Shown: positions 42,568 to 53,888 of the stretch, in pieces
Position numbering within the stretch: position 1 is the first letter of the stretch
Layout of the letters: every line of letters begins with the position of its first letter
From: Sacculina carcini
Lineage: Eukaryota > Arthropoda > Thecostraca > Sacculinidae
Assembly: GCA_916048095.2 (NCBI GenBank)
Contig: OU696583.1
Location: forward strand, 7,016,822 to 7,080,821
DNA: 64,000 nucleotides
Direction: 5' to 3'
The notes under the pieces: model-generated
The model's database searches: none
Told to the model about the DNA's origin: nothing
What the model saw: the letters and a program-made list of their open reading frames with translations, nothing else
Position numbers and translations under genes: made by a program

Positions 42568-43420
42568 AAAAAAAACAGGATTTTAGAAATAGATAACTAT
42601 GGATGAAAATATTAATTTTTATACATAAAATTGGCATAATTAATGCCAAATTTTTACTGTTGAATAATGTACTGTTTGTGTATATAGTAATAATATACTA
42701 CTACGTGTACAAACATTTTCGCGCCCACTGTCTAGCAAAGTTCACCTTGATACATGCACCTACACAGGACAATCTTTACCATTTGCATTTTGATTTAATC
42801 TATTCAGCTCTTAATCTATAAATCTAATCTACATTAATCTAAATTAATCTACATTAATCTATACATTAATCGATAAATCATTAAAATAATTCATACAATT
42901 ATTATATTATGGAATCAATAAGTATTATGCATTGTATTTATTGAATTATGTTTGGTATTTTGGGCTGTAGTCTGTAAATATCCGTAATGATAAATGTTTT
43001 ATAGCAATTTGCAAAAACTCTTCTATAATGAAGTATATGGAAAATGTATATAGTTTAAATATAAGTACAAATATTAGCAGAATACTGTACAATATAAAGA
43101 CTGTTTATTGAATTTATGTCAATTAAGTATGAATCATCATCATCATCATATGTATTTGGTCACACACCTAACAAAAAACACCTTATAACAATCCACTAAG
43201 TGCAATGTGTGACCGGGCACAAAGAAACCATGACGCATAGCATAGATATTCTAATATTCATAAAAATGATTCCAATCACTGAAAAATTGATCGATTATAT
43301 AGAAAATATGCCACATATTTTGAATATTGATATTTATGTAAGAATCACTCACTTGGATTTAATCAAAATACAAATGGATCCAATTATAATGCAAATGGTA
43401 TAGCAGCTGAATTCGAGCGC
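42568..43420. other. A/T-rich; no gene seen
   Basis: The sequence contains 'attaatct' micro-repeats around 42795-42880 and a short ATC run at 43135-43148. No coding or repeat-terminus signal is visible. Confidence 0.45.
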
Positions 43421-43520
43421 TCATTGGTCGAACGCATGTGACGTCATTGGTCACAAGTCATTTCAAAGTGAGCTTTGTTTAGAGTGCAGGTATAAACTCC
43501 AGCCGGTTTTCATGGCTCGG
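43421..43520 (+). promoter_or_regulatory. orphan promoter-like cluster (CCAAT, CRE, TATA)
   Basis: Within about 70 bp there are two inverted CCAAT boxes (ATTGG at 43423-43427 and 43446-43450), a perfect CRE palindrome TGACGTCA (43439-43446) and TATAAA (43491-43496). The order and spacing fit a polymerase II promoter firing to the right from about 43520. No first coding exon was recognised downstream. Confidence 0.4.
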
Positions 43521-44128
43521 AATTAGAATTGATTATCATACCTTGTGTGTGAATACCTGAATGATACGTTATATTAATACCTAACTACGGAAAGGTTGTT
43601 TGAGAATTGTCTCATTGGCGTCTTTACGCACAGGCATACACAATCGTCGTATCAAATATGTTTTCCTATTGCAGGGCCGACCTTAGAAAATTATCTAAGG
43701 CGAGCCCTTCAGCAAATCTCATAATCTTTGCTGCATAGTGCACCTCCAAATACTGGAAACTTCCAAATAGCGGAATTTTGCTCGGTCTCTTCGAGTCCGC
43801 TATTCAGAGGGCCCACAGTAAATGTAATTGTCAATGTTATACGAGGGCTATATTATCGTAGGAACGGTTATATCCCTGTGTAACTGTCGCCTATCGGCAG
43901 TTAACGCGGCCACCCTATGCGGCTCAGTGCCTCGTGCCACGTTGGATTTCAACTGATTCCGACCACCCCGAACACACCGAATTTCTAAGGAAACATGTAT
44001 TGTGACGATCGAAACCGTACATCTGTACAAGCAATATTCAAATAACCCAATTCCACTCAGATTACGCAAATAACATACATAATATTCACAATAAAAGTAC
44101 CAAATCTCGTAGTATGTTGTGGTTTGTG
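43521..44128. other. no gene seen
   Basis: This could be transcribed 5' UTR or intron if the promoter cluster is real. No exon with coding character was found. A CAGGGCCGACCTTAG motif at 43674 resembles a DNA-transposon end but has no partner. Confidence 0.35.
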
Positions 44129-44450
44129 GACTCCATGGTGTAGTCGTTAGCACATCCGCCTCACAAGCGGAAGGTCCGTGGTTCGTAACCCAGCGGAGCA
44201 GAATTTCATTGGGCGAATTCCATAATCCCACACCCCTGTCCACCCAGCAGAAAATGATGGTACCAGATATCAGTCATGAGTTGTGCCATGCTCTCTCTAA
44301 TACGGCTTTCGTCCTTGTGGCGTCATAGCGTGGGGAGGGTTCGTTCTGCGGTGACATCGAGCTGCACGGGGCACGCCTGTGTGTAAATAAACTTCGGTTT
44401 CTTCCAGTTCAGCAGATACCACTTAGACCTATAACCTTTAACCTTTAGTA
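44129..44450 (+). mobile_element. tRNA-Val(CAC)-derived SINE or tRNA pseudogene
   Basis: Positions 44129-44200 resemble tRNA-Val. The anticodon stem TCCGC/GCGGA is perfect around loop CTCACAA (anticodon CAC), the A-box region is TGGTGTAGTCG and the B-box-like GGTTCGTAACC carries an extra or changed base. The acceptor stem does not pair well, so it is not a functional tRNA. A non-tRNA body follows with 'cagatatcagtcatgag' and ends near short CCTTTAA repeats, the layout of a SINE. Confidence 0.55.
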
Positions 44451-44656
44451 TTCAAACATGAAGTTCACATAATAATTATCTCAATATACATCAAATATGT
44501 GCTCACCTATTGTGTCTGTCGCACGGGCACAACACGAATAAATCCAACCACGACACGCTCAAGCCACTAACCAAATCATGTGCCCATTGCAAATGTCCAC
44601 AACGCTGAACTGTTCAGCCAAATGCTGTCACTTGATGACACCCCAATGCTGATCAC

Positions 44657-46294
44657 CAAGGCTGTCAAAAAGTAACCTAAAATGAGAAAAAAATAACTTT
44701 ATTTTCTAGAAAAAGTAACTTTAAAAGGCAACCTAAAAATGTCCTATGAGTTTTAATGTTATTATCACTTTTGTATCGCTTTATCACATGTTTATCACCC
44801 CTTTGGTGATAAGTGCGCTATATGAAATACACTGTTTTTTTTGTTGTTAGCTTGTGAACATAAAAATAACCTAATAACATAAAAATTAACCTAAAAATAA
44901 CCTAACCTTCGTAATATAAACCTTTAAAAAAGGTCAATTTCTGTTTGCACTTCTGAAGGACGAAAATATACCAGTCCTTCTTTTCTATCCTCTTTCCGGG
45001 TTGGTACTATTTTTCCACCCTCTCTTCGATCTGGTACCATTTTCACAACAAACCACCAAGAGTGACTTACTATTATGTGGCTAACATCGCAAAAAGTAGC
45101 ATAACCATCAAAATGCAATTATAGTGGAAAGCTAATACAAAAGTGAAATCCACTAATTGCAAATGTAAATATTTTTCATTAATGGTAGCAATAATGTTCT
45201 TTATATTGTTTCAATGAAACTTTTCATCAAATAGCGCGTACATTATATTAGTATTTAGTAAATCGAGCTTGTATATTAGTGTGAGCATAAACACTGCATG
45301 TGTGAATGCCCCCCGTCCTCCCATATGTAGCACCAGTGGCGGCGCCAATGGGGGGCTTGGGGGGGCTGAAGCTCCCTCAAACATATGCCAAGCCCCCTAA
45401 GCCATATCCGCGAGTCATAATCATTGACATTAAAAAAATAAACAATGTAAATGAAATCCTGTAATTCTGCTTCAAATTAGAGGAATGAATCAGTGTGCCC
45501 CAGTCCCTTATTATAATATTATGTACTCATCGTTTGAGTGTAGCTCTTTATGCTTAGCCAATCCCCCTAAACTTTTCCCTTAGCCCCTACTACTTTTTCC
45601 TTAGCCCCCCCTCAGCGCCCCCCCCCCCCCCATGGGAAAATTTTCCTGGCTCCGACACTGTGTAGCACCCTGTGATCATAGTCATTTAAATGTCAAACGT
45701 AGGAAAATGGCGCTATATCACGCCCTGAAAAACACGTGCTAATTCCTGTTCAAGTAAATGCGTACTGTCAAGTGCTACAGTGCAGTATCTGGTATAGAGA
45801 GCTCACACATCGTACTATACCACGCTCCAAACATCTCCCGACACCCTCCGGTTCATGGACACTTCATAAAATGGAATGACGCTATCCTGCGTAGCAAAAA
45901 ACGTATAAATATCGAGTAGCACAGATATTAAGGTGAAGATCAATTGCTTAATCCTAACAGCAGAAATTTGGACATTTCTTGATCTTCAGACCTAATATTC
46001 CATCTGTTTTCATATTATATCATGATTTATACCATTTTTGTGCTTCTTATATGCAAAAGTCACCAAACTTTGTGGTAAACCTACCTAATAGAAATAAAAA
46101 TAGCAAAAGGTCACCTGACAATAAAAAGTAACCTAAAAGCAAAAAACGTAACCTAACGATGAAAAAGTAACTTTTGGTAACCCAATAACTTTTTAAATAA
46201 TTATCGTAGACAACTTTTTCATGCAGTTTTAGCTAGCTTTTGAAAAAGTGACCTTTAGGTGAAAAAGTAACTTTATTAACTTTTGGCAGCCCTA
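44657..46294. mobile_element. hAT element A, copy 2 (1638 bp)
   Basis: The termini CAAGGCTGTCAAAAAG and (reverse-complemented) TAGGGCTGCCAAAAG, with 8-bp flanks CTGATCAC and GTGATCAC, define it. It is inverted relative to copy 1 at 21227. It lacks the piggyBac and LINE and so shows their empty sites near 45930 and 45890. It carries its own insertion at 45334-45660. Confidence 0.82.
45334..45660. mobile_element. hAT-type MITE C, copy 1 (327 bp)
   Basis: The ends CAGTGGCGGCGCCA and (reverse-complemented) CAGTGTCGGAGCCA have the identical 8-bp flank TGTAGCAC on both sides (45326-45333 and 45661-45668). It is nested inside hAT element A copy 2. Confidence 0.88.
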
Positions 46295-46302
46295 GTGATC
46301 AC

Positions 46303-46656
46303 CAATCAGCACATTTGCCCACAGCAAATATATTCAGCCCAACGCTGAGTATTTGTTGGCATCCCAATATTAGCCACCAATATAAACACGATGAGTACTT
46401 GCTGGCACCCCAATGGTCACCACAAGTCTGACCCGCGATACACCAGTCAGCGCATCGCCGACCATTTTCCGGCACATATGGCCACCACCCGACTCTGTTT
46501 ACTGCCGCCCCTAGTAATTTACACAGCAGCAAACCACACATGTGGACAATCTGAAGCGCGGCAGCCACACCTTGTGTGAATGTTTTGCGGGACCCTAACA
46601 AGTTGCAGGTCATAGACGGTCGTCTAGTTTGCTTATGCCTATCCCCTCTTTCGCCT
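46303..46656. repeat. degenerate tandem-like repeat around hAT element A copy 2
   Basis: Blocks such as 'cccaatgctgatcacc' and 'cagcacatttgcccacagcaaat' recur on both sides of the hAT element (44560-44656 and 46295-46420). No gene is seen. Confidence 0.4.
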
Positions 46657-46664
46657 GTGGTAGG

Positions 46665-48437
46665 CAGAGCCGTTGCGAGGACTTATGAGGCCCCCCGTAG
46701 GCAACACTTGGGGCCCCCATTATAAATAAACCATCAAATAATGAATTTATTTATTGTACATAATCACATAATACAAGCTCAAGTGGAAACATCTGAGCAA
46801 AAAGGTAAAGGCTATACATAATATGATAAATTTTAATGTCATACGTGAAGCAACGGGGCCCCTGAACTAGTGATGCAAAAAATCCGTTTTTTTGTTGCGT
46901 TTTTGTGTGCAAAAAAACATGTTTTTTATTTTTTATGTTTTTTGTTTTTTTAGAATTAGCCCCAATTGTCATCGGATGTTGGATTTTAGTACACAGAAAC
47001 GAGTTTAATTGACGTTTTGTACATCTTTACGTGTCTTATTTCAAAGATAATTTGATAATAGTATAAAAACACAAATATTTATCAATAAATACCTCAAGAG
47101 ACTGTTTGAAAGTGCATCCGGATCCGGTGGTTTGGGTTTTTTCATTGAGAAAACCCATGTTTCTAAAGATGGTTATAATTATGTGGATATTTGAAATAGT
47201 TTGTCAGCAGAACAAAACAAATTCAATTAGTAATCATGTGTTTTTTTAAAAGAAACCATGTTTTGTATGAAAAGATGCAATGCTGTTTTTCAAATTGGTA
47301 TTAAATTCGTTTTATTAATGTAGAGATTCAGAAAATGTTAACAGCAGAACAAGACAAGTTAATTGGTTGGTCAAGTGTTTTATTGACATACGTATATTTA
47401 ACGTTTATTTAATGAAGCAATATTTTCTAAAACAGTATCTATGTAAGATAGATTTGATTGATGTACGTACCTTCAAATACCTTCTGTATAACAAGTAGCC
47501 TGCTGGTACGTATAAGCGGCAAGTTAAACCACTTGATTTAAACTGTTTTTTATACCATGGTTTTTTTTAAAAATATTTTTTTTGAAAAACGGTTTTCGTA
47601 GATGTAGAGATTTAGAAAAAAATTGGCAGCATATCAAGGAAAGTTGAACCAAATTAATTGGTTTTTTATTAGTAACCTGTTTTTAGAACTGGTTTTATGG
47701 ATGGTGGTTTCTTTGATGTAGTAATTTGTGTTCAAATACTTTTTTGTACATTAACTATATTTCCTCAGTCGTTGTTTTCCTACACGAAAATATTGCCCGT
47801 TTTTCTGGTCACGATTGTCACTCTGATTAATGCGACCCGCTATTATTCGTAGTATCATTAGGGACACTAAGTTTGTGTGTATATTTGTAGTATTTGTGTA
47901 AGTATTTGCAGTGTTTGTACTTTTATTTTTGCAAATAATTAATCTGCTGAATGAAATGATGAAATTTATTATAATCAACGTAGTTCATTTCTGGTAGGGA
48001 AAAAGTAATATGTAAAAAATAAAAAAAATATGCCACCTGTTGTTTTTTTAAAACAATTTCAGATTTTAGCATAAAAAACGGTTCTCAAACCCTGCTTTCT
48101 TACACAATGATTAACTCAATAATTGAATGCAAAAATGTACTGTACATTTATCAACAATTATATTGTGCATATTTAATGATAACTCAGTTTGATAGCGTCA
48201 CTAATAGAGTGAATAACCCATGTGTTGATACAAAATAATTCATTCAACATCCCAAATATATCATTTCCATAATTTGAATTATTTGCATGACTCTTCAAAA
48301 AACCCAAAAAGAACGTGTTTTTTTTGGTCGAGGTTTTTTTTGCCAAAAAACCGTCGGTTTTTTTTAGGTCGCATCTCTACCCTCAACACTCGGTAGCCCC
48401 CGGCCGGGGGGTACGGGGGGTGGTCGCTACGCCTTTG
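46665..48437. mobile_element. hAT-type MITE D, split by hAT-like element B
   Basis: The ends CAGAGCCGTTGCGAGGAC and (reverse-complemented) CAAAGGCGTAGCGACCAC have a perfect 8-bp flank GTGGTAGG (46657-46664 and 48438-48445). Without the nested element it is about 261 bp. Confidence 0.85.
46868..48379. mobile_element. hAT-like element B, copy 2 (1512 bp)
   Basis: The ends are TAGTGATGC and (reverse-complemented) TAGAGATGC. Flanks CCCTGAAC and CCCTCAAC form an 8-bp duplication with one mismatch. It is the inverted homologue of 11521-13082 throughout and has no transposase. Confidence 0.85.
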
Positions 48438-48445
48438 GTGGTAGG

Positions 48446-48632
48446 GGTAGAAATATAATACTGAATGTATTGGTCCTTATCAGCCGCGGGTCGTTATAGG
48501 TGTTAAAACGGATTACTGTCCTCTTCCAAATTTGTTCCGTCCTCTATGAATGCTGTGCCACCGTTGAAGCCGCTAAACGTTTTCATTCATAAAACCCAAA
48601 TATATTTGGAATGACACTGCTAGAAAGCTGTT
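48446..48632. other. short spacer downstream of the SPH gene
   Basis: This unique-looking DNA lies between the hAT nest and the poly(A) signal of the SPH gene. No feature is seen. Confidence 0.4.
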
Positions 48633-48638
48633 TTTATT
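48633..48638 (-). terminator. AATAAA poly(A) signal of the SPH gene
   Basis: A canonical AATAAA on the minus strand lies about 210 bp after the SPH stop codon, beyond the 18-bp minisatellite, which therefore lies in the 3' UTR. Confidence 0.6.
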
Positions 48639-48689
48639 GTGAATTCAGTTTTGATAGCTCAATTAATCTCATCACCAATAGATGTATGA

Positions 48690-48855
48690 ATAGATGACAT
48701 TGTATCAATAGATGACACTGTATCAATAGATGACACTGTATCAATAGATGACACTGTATCAATAGATGACACTGTATCAGTAGATGATACTGTATCAATA
48801 GATGATACTGTATCAATAGATGATACTGTATCAATAGATGATACTGTATCAATAG
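48690..48855. repeat. 18-bp minisatellite, about nine units
   Basis: The unit is ATGACACTGTATCAATAG with two variants: 'gacact' in units nearer 48700 and 'gatact' in those nearer 48855. The array begins at the SPH stop codon. Confidence 0.92.
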
Positions 48856-49324
48856 GATGAACGTCGTTCTTGTGCGCCCTCGGCCAGTCTGGCAGTGATC
48901 CAGTGTCTAAGCTCGATGACGTCAGAGTATACTCCCGGCAGACCCGGTTGTCCGCAGCCAATACCCCAGGCGACAACGCCCACTTGGACATAGGTTGTCA
49001 ATCCATCGCTGTTGTTCAAGCTGCACACGAGAGGTGATCCTCCGTCCCCTGAAACAAATGGAAATTATGAGTCATTCCATTTTGTCATCAAAAATATAGT
49101 CATCAAAGAGTTCCAAATATATTTTAATTATTGAAATTAGCTCAATATATCATCTTTGATTGAATAATGAAATCCAAAGACGGACCATAATTTTTAATCG
49201 CGGAATGGTCAAGGTGTATCAAAATTATACAGGTATATATACATATATATGTACATGTATGTATATATACCTGTACATGTACATGCATATATATATTATA
49301 TATTTATATGCATGTACATGTACA

Positions 49325-49405
<81 letters not shown>

Positions 49406-52400
49406 GTTGACAACACATCCTACTTGCTGACTACGCAAAAATACTTGACAAACGCCCACTACACAGAAGAACACGCACAACGCAAAAACACCACGGACTG
49501 GCACGAATCAACCACCCGGAACCACTTTATCACCTATATATCAGCTTGTCAGTGATGACACCAGCCAATCAGCCGACAGCTAACAGATCGCGCCACTATC
49601 ATTCGATCCAGTCGAAAACACAAAGACAATCACTCAAGAACATACACACAATCACACACTCTGACACACGCTCATACACACTTACTTATGCCACAGATTC
49701 AAGCACACACACTGGCTACAAGAGTATATTCAGATTGATACATCATATACAATCACACAAGGCCACCTATTTCTGAATTGTATCTCACCTACATGCAGCA
49801 GCCAAAAATAATTTTCTCAGACAAGAACATTATGTGCAAATGTGCTAGCATGCAGTTAATACAGTTCACGATGATTTATTAATTCATTCACCTATGTTTT
49901 CTGACGCAACACGTGAACATGCACCATAAAAACGGACTAAGAGTTCTCATGTGTTGGGTAAGCCTTCTCCGATGATGCTTGTGTTGTCAGTATATCCTAC
50001 TAAATGCTGCCGTTGTAACTGACCGGTGCACGTGTCGTAACCCGTATCTCCGACGGCGCACGTGAAGGAACTATGCAAACGGAACCAGCGACCAAGACGT
50101 GTCGTTCTCAGTCGGTCTTGACAATCTCGCCTTTCTACCACGTGCAGCGGCACCTTTTTCATTATGTTTGAATAATGCGAAGCACCTGTACACGGGTATA
50201 CAAATACGATATGAAATAAATTTTCCGATAAAAATGATGGACGTACTTACTACAAAGAAACAGTGGCGGCGTCAAGGGGGCGCTTGCATGGACTGAATCC
50301 CCTCTAAATATGCCCAGCTGAATCCCTCCTGAACCTCCTATCCTATTCATGAACATTTCGAATATAATTCTTCATGCCTCATTTCGCCAAGCTCCCGCAT
50401 CTCTTGCCGCATCTCTCCTCAGCTCCCAATGGGAATATCCTGGCGCCGCCACTGTAAGGAAATACAAATATATTTGGACTAACTAATGACTAACTAATGA
50501 GTGGCAATATTGTGTGGTCAACTATCGGTTTAGCTTGCACATGACGTGTCCCGATACCTTTCTTAGGCCTGCTCAGATTATTTTTTCTTCTAATTAACTG
50601 CACCTGCAAACTTTAAGCGATATATCAGAGAAATGACATTACCGAAAGATTCCTTTCCCCATCCGCTGGCTATGCAGTCGGTGAAATTGATCCAGTTGAT
50701 GAGTTCTTCGTCGGGCAGACAGATGATGTTGACGTGCTGTGCCAGCTGAACTCTTCTCTCTAGCAGGAGAAGGGCAACGTCGTTGAACAGAGTTTGCTTG
50801 TGGAAACGCTCGTGGCTAATAACTTGGCGCACAGCAATATCCTCTGATGGATACACCTCATCGGGAAAGTTTGTGTCCCATACTCCAGCTCGAATGATCA
50901 GTCTACCACTGGCTTCACGTGCTCTGAAAACGGAGAACATTGAATTTGGAGAACTTGAAATTCTGTTTCATAATAAGGAGTGTGATAAAACAAAACATGT
51001 GAGCAAGCCCAGCAACGTAGAAATACTGCCTATAATCAGTAAGTGTGGTGGATGTGTTTGGATCATCATTACTCTCCGGCGCTCATATAGGAGTGAATTA
51101 TACACTAAAGGGCTGCGTTCTTATTTCTTTTTCTTGAGCGACTATTTCTTGTTGGATTCCTTTGCTATTGGGCATGCCCTGGTATTGAATCGCAACTTGA
51201 TCGCCGAGTTTGAATCACCTTTGAACGCAGTGTGCCGCTGTTAATACAACGTCCTCCTCTATCAAAGACCCTCCACATGTATAGTTTCTGGAGTCGCCCA
51301 ATTCGGTGAGTACAGCTACTTGCCAAGGCGCTTCGCCAAGTCGTGCCACCTGCAAAAAGTAATATCCACATATTTGTTGATATTAGGGTTGACACCATTC
51401 AACTGTGATTATGTGAAAATTTTGTATTGTTGTATAAATATTAAATTCTACTGTTTGTACTATTGGATAAGCTTAAAAATGGACTGTTTTTGTTAAGTAT
51501 AACTGAATTGAATGAATGTATATCTATATTTAAACATTTAATTTTGCACAAAGCTGCATTTAAGGAATCACGTGATGCCAGAATTAATGAGAGAATTTAT
51601 GTGAAAAATTGAACAGTTGATTTCTCAGTGTATGCAATGGCGAGCACAAACTCCAGGGTTCAAAATTATTCCACTCACATTCCCACCGACCACCCTCGAG
51701 TCAAGACGCGCTGGAGATATCACTCCACATGTGTCCGGGTACCAGCCGATGGCTGCTCTTTTGTCCGGGCGATGACGGCAGCATTTTTGTCCCGGTCCAC
51801 ACCGGTCTGTTATCGCTGGTTGGTCCTCGTCAGCGTTGAAACGAATGTCGATCAAGCCCTCGCCGTAAGTCAATATATAGCCCGAGTCGTCGCACAAATA
51901 ACTGGGCACACATTCGCATTCACTCAGGGCAGACAATTTTTCCAAGTAGTCTGATTCGAAATCACGGCTGATGTTTGCAACTAGCTCAAATTGATGCACA
52001 CTGTCATCAACACCCGTACCTTCCAAGTCTTCAATTGCACTGGCTATTTCACTGTGTTGTTCGTTGTAGATGTGTGTTTGACTGATTGTTGCTGATTGTC
52101 CTTCCAATTGTGTGGCGCCCGATTCTTGATGAGTGAGACTTCCGGAAAGCCGCTCTTCTTTTGAAACGATATAAGAGTTACGCTCCTCGTCCATGTTATT
52201 TTGAGATACGCAGGCTGTGATTCCTTCTCCTTGTCCGATCACTGCTTTGACGTGTTTTCCGGATGCGACCACTGATGCACCGCCCGCACCGTCTAACGCT
52301 TCGGCGGCAGCAGATTCACCAGTGGCGGCAACTGCAGAACCGCCGTTTCCTGTGCCTCCTGTAGATCCAGCACTGTCCGACAACGATAAGGTGGCATCTG

Positions 52401-52854
52401 CGGGCGATGGTGTTGCTGCAGTGTTGTCGTCATGCAGTGAAGAATCTAACAATCCACCCTGCTCCTCTTGTTCTACTTCTGTGGCATCTCCGACGTCGCC
52501 TGAAATATCTGCGCCGGAAGTGAAAGCACTCAGTCGGCTGTTAAAGTCACCTAGCGCGTGCAAGGGCAGGCAGACCAGACCTCGGGTAGCGGCATCTTTA
52601 ACTATTATTCGCGGGTATGGCTGATTTTCTCTCCTGCCACTGCCGAGTGAGTGACGTTCAGTCGACTTTTCAATGACAATCTGGGTTTGCTTGCGCATGA
52701 ATGTTGTGGATACGGCCGCGGCGGCTTCCGACGCAAAAATGGCATTATCGCCGGCTGCTTTCTGAGCCAAATAAGACGACTGAGTGGTATCGGCAAGTGA
52801 AGGTGCTGTGTCGAATATGCCAACCACTATGAACATCACAATCACATACAACAT
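48849..52854 (-). CDS. CLIP-domain serine protease homologue (inactive)
   Basis: Secreted, catalytically dead protease-like protein of the masquerade/PPAF type; relatives act as cofactors in prophenoloxidase activation. Coding exons: 52854-51679, 51349-51219, 50923-50643, 50185-50024 and 49048-48849 (649 codons), all with GT-AG sites and agreeing phases. Signal peptide at residues 1-21. An acidic, Gly/Ala/Ser-rich spacer runs to ~300. The CLIP domain has six Cys (313, 315, 321, 352, 358, 359; CECVPSYLC...CC). The protease-like domain starts after VVGGN. His432 (TAAHC) and Asp484 (NDVALL) are kept, but the Ser loop reads GDGGSPL, with Gly586 in place of catalytic Ser. A 5' UTR exon probably ends at 53047. 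Confidence 0.9.
49222..49402. repeat. (TA)n microsatellite in SPH intron 4
   Basis: Nearly pure TA repeats cover about 72 bp (49329-49400), with flanking 'tacatgtacatgcatata' palindromic blocks. Confidence 0.9.
50261..50454. mobile_element. hAT-type MITE C, copy 2 (194 bp)
   Basis: The ends CAGTGGCGGCGTCA and (reverse-complemented) CAGTGGCGGCGCCA have flanks CAAAGAAA and TAAGGAAA (six of eight match). It sits in SPH intron 3, between exons 3 and 4. Confidence 0.78.
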
Positions 52855-53046
52855 GGCTGCTCCTGTGGATAGAGAATAAACTTGAACAGCCATTAACAAT
52901 GGATACGCTAGAAATGACTTGAAAATATAAGAAAATGGTGCTTTTTGTTATAGCATGCTTATTCCGGAGCAAAAGGAAACAGTATCTCGGATAATATATC
53001 GATACGTTGCAAATTGTTAATATATTAAAGCTCCAACTTCACTTAC

Positions 53047-53125
53047 GGTATGAGCTTTTGAGACAAAGTCTTGAGCGATCCACGATGAAAACTAACTACT
53101 CATGGCTCACTCGAGAATATATACT
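53047..53125 (-). promoter_or_regulatory. SPH core promoter and 5' UTR exon
   Basis: Reading the minus strand, TATATATT (53123-53116) is followed about 30 bp later by a likely start near 53090. A short non-coding exon ends at 53047 before GTAAGT. The acceptor (TCTATCCACAG) lies 8 bp upstream of the SPH ATG. Confidence 0.55.
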
Positions 53126-53888
53126 TGCATCATAAGCGGATCTAGCAGGAAAATCGTTCTTCCTTGCCATACCTATGCTCTATTAACTCTATTTAATGCG
53201 AATATATATCTTCATTATTATTACGCCTTTAGTATAAGCATTTGATAATAAACTTCAATTGCACGTTCAAATATGCTATATACCTGGTGAAATTAATGGG
53301 ATTACTTTACATACACTTCTTCTTGCTGCTTGGCAAAAGCCTGTCGTCGCCAATTATTTGTTTGGATTTTGTATGTTTACTGAGGAAAACCCGTGACGTG
53401 TCTGTAAGCTAGGTCAGTCAAGTTCAGTGTGCAATATCACGCTCAGCTACCATCATATAAACTGACTTGCACGCACGTAGGAACATACACACTCATACAC
53501 ATGCAAGCAGATAGGCATTCAGAGCAGCACAGTGAAAACTTGAGTCTGTTAGGCTGTTAAAATGTATGCTTTAGTGTTTTGCTTGAAACATAATTGTAAA
53601 GAAATTAATAATATCATCAATTTGGTGAAATATAATGATACTAAAAGCTAGGTCCGCTGCAAAGCAATTTGTGATTGAAATGCTTGCAATCGTAGTACTT
53701 AAGTCTACTCACCGAGTTTCTCTTGAACTTCAAGAACGCAGTTGCAGCCAGAACAAAGTCACTGTAGAAATATCACTGACAACGCTAATGAGTACAAACG
53801 ACACGAAATACCTCACAATCACAAAAACTAGAAGATATATCAAAACTCAATTGGCTTAACTCAAATTAACAATCCAGATTTTTTATTA
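53126..53888. other. no gene seen
   Basis: Unique-looking DNA upstream of the SPH promoter and left of the Tigger-like remnant. No open frame with coding character or repeat ends. Confidence 0.45.

Noticed and set aside
44129-44200. Functional tRNA-Val gene
   Set aside because: The acceptor stem does not pair and the T-arm is disturbed; a SINE-like body follows.
48634-48852. Leu/Ile-His-Gln repeat protein from the minisatellite
   Set aside because: It is a frame through an 18-bp repeat in the SPH 3' UTR.
48690-48855. CRISPR-like array
   Set aside because: Units are directly adjacent with no spacers, and the DNA is eukaryotic.
49222-49402. Tyr-Ile repeat ORFs
   Set aside because: Translation of a (TA)n array inside an SPH intron.
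50590-50940. Single-exon serine protease fragment
   Set aside because: It is exon 3 of the five-exon SPH gene; the frame beyond 50643 is intron.
52217-52624. Plus-strand Ala/Pro/Ser-rich ORF
   Set aside because: Antisense shadow of the Gly/Ala/Ser spacer of the SPH gene.
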